Shown one piece after another: positions 63,983 to 64,000 of a stretch of DNA of 64,000 nucleotides. This DNA is from Hemicentrotus pulcherrimus (Eukaryota; Echinodermata; Echinoidea; Camarodonta; Strongylocentrotidae): NCBI GenBank assembly GCA_003118195.1, contig BEXV01000092.1:192226-256225 (forward strand), read 5' to 3'. Positions within the stretch are counted from its first letter, which is position 1. Every line of letters begins with the position of its first letter. Both the position numbers and the translations under genes were made by a program. The notes under the pieces were generated by a model. It saw only the letters and a program-made list of their open reading frames with translations, was not told the origin of the DNA and made no database searches.

Positions 63983-64000
63983 AGTCTTCCTCTCTTGGAG
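63983..64000 (-). CDS. Possible exon fragment at the right edge
   Basis: At the edge the minus strand reads SKRGR followed by the first two bases of a codon at a potential donor, CT|gtatga. It would end in phase 2, as the 58610 exon needs. The frame actually stays open to a stop at 63850, giving 49 codons with a Cys-rich segment (VCGACINWKCC). A terminal exon of this or another gene is therefore equally possible. The plus strand is also open from about 63878 to the edge. Only sequence beyond 64000 can decide. Confidence 0.25.

Overview
The window looks like one stretch of AT-rich animal nuclear DNA, mostly long introns. It has spliced exons, tRNA-derived SINE remnants, several families of short inverted-repeat elements, abundant microsatellites and one assembly gap. 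The SINE tail and the repeat style fit an echinoderm (sea urchin-like) genome best. That assignment is inference from style, because no species-diagnostic gene is recognisable.

The main content is one large minus-strand gene that runs through nearly the whole window and probably leaves it at both ends. Five exons can be proposed from splice sites, codon bias and matching intron phases. In transcript order they are 58610-58534, 47144-47069, 41728-41659, 31551-31372 and 8387-6513. Joined, they give 759 uninterrupted codons. The last two exons are well supported and the first three are inferred. The product is a Ser/Thr-rich, mostly disordered protein. It has short coiled-coil segments, a Ser/His-rich block, repeated PPAR proline motifs and a string of Tyr motifs (YETP, YEEV, YIHV, YEVT, YEFP). 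That is the look of a cytoplasmic signalling scaffold or adaptor. I do not recognise the family and give no symbol.

Layout: 1-6512 is intron downstream of the large exon, with a few CpG-richer patches of unknown meaning. 6513-8387 is the large exon. 8388-31371 is a long intron with purine tracts, a diverged tandem duplication (about 20655-21745), a palindromic element (24425-24543), a small inverted-repeat element (29371-29510) and a possible alternative terminal exon near 17440-17604. 31372-31551 is the coiled-coil exon, followed upstream by SINE remnants. 41659-41728, 47069-47144 and 58534-58610 are small exons. The gap is at 42724-43030. A 496-bp foldback element flanked by TTAA lies at 54798-55293. 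A short candidate exon may touch the right edge.

The most notable non-gene signals are four. A family of roughly 55-75 bp hairpins built on GAGCCAGAAGGGCATTAA occurs at five sites plus half-copies. The large foldback element carries a perfect TGACGTCA octamer in each arm. Purine/pyrimidine microsatellites are strongly strand-skewed, so that most would be CU-rich in the gene's pre-mRNA. A tandem duplication of about 0.53 kb contains no convincing gene. No bacterial operon, CRISPR array, rRNA or intact transposase was seen.
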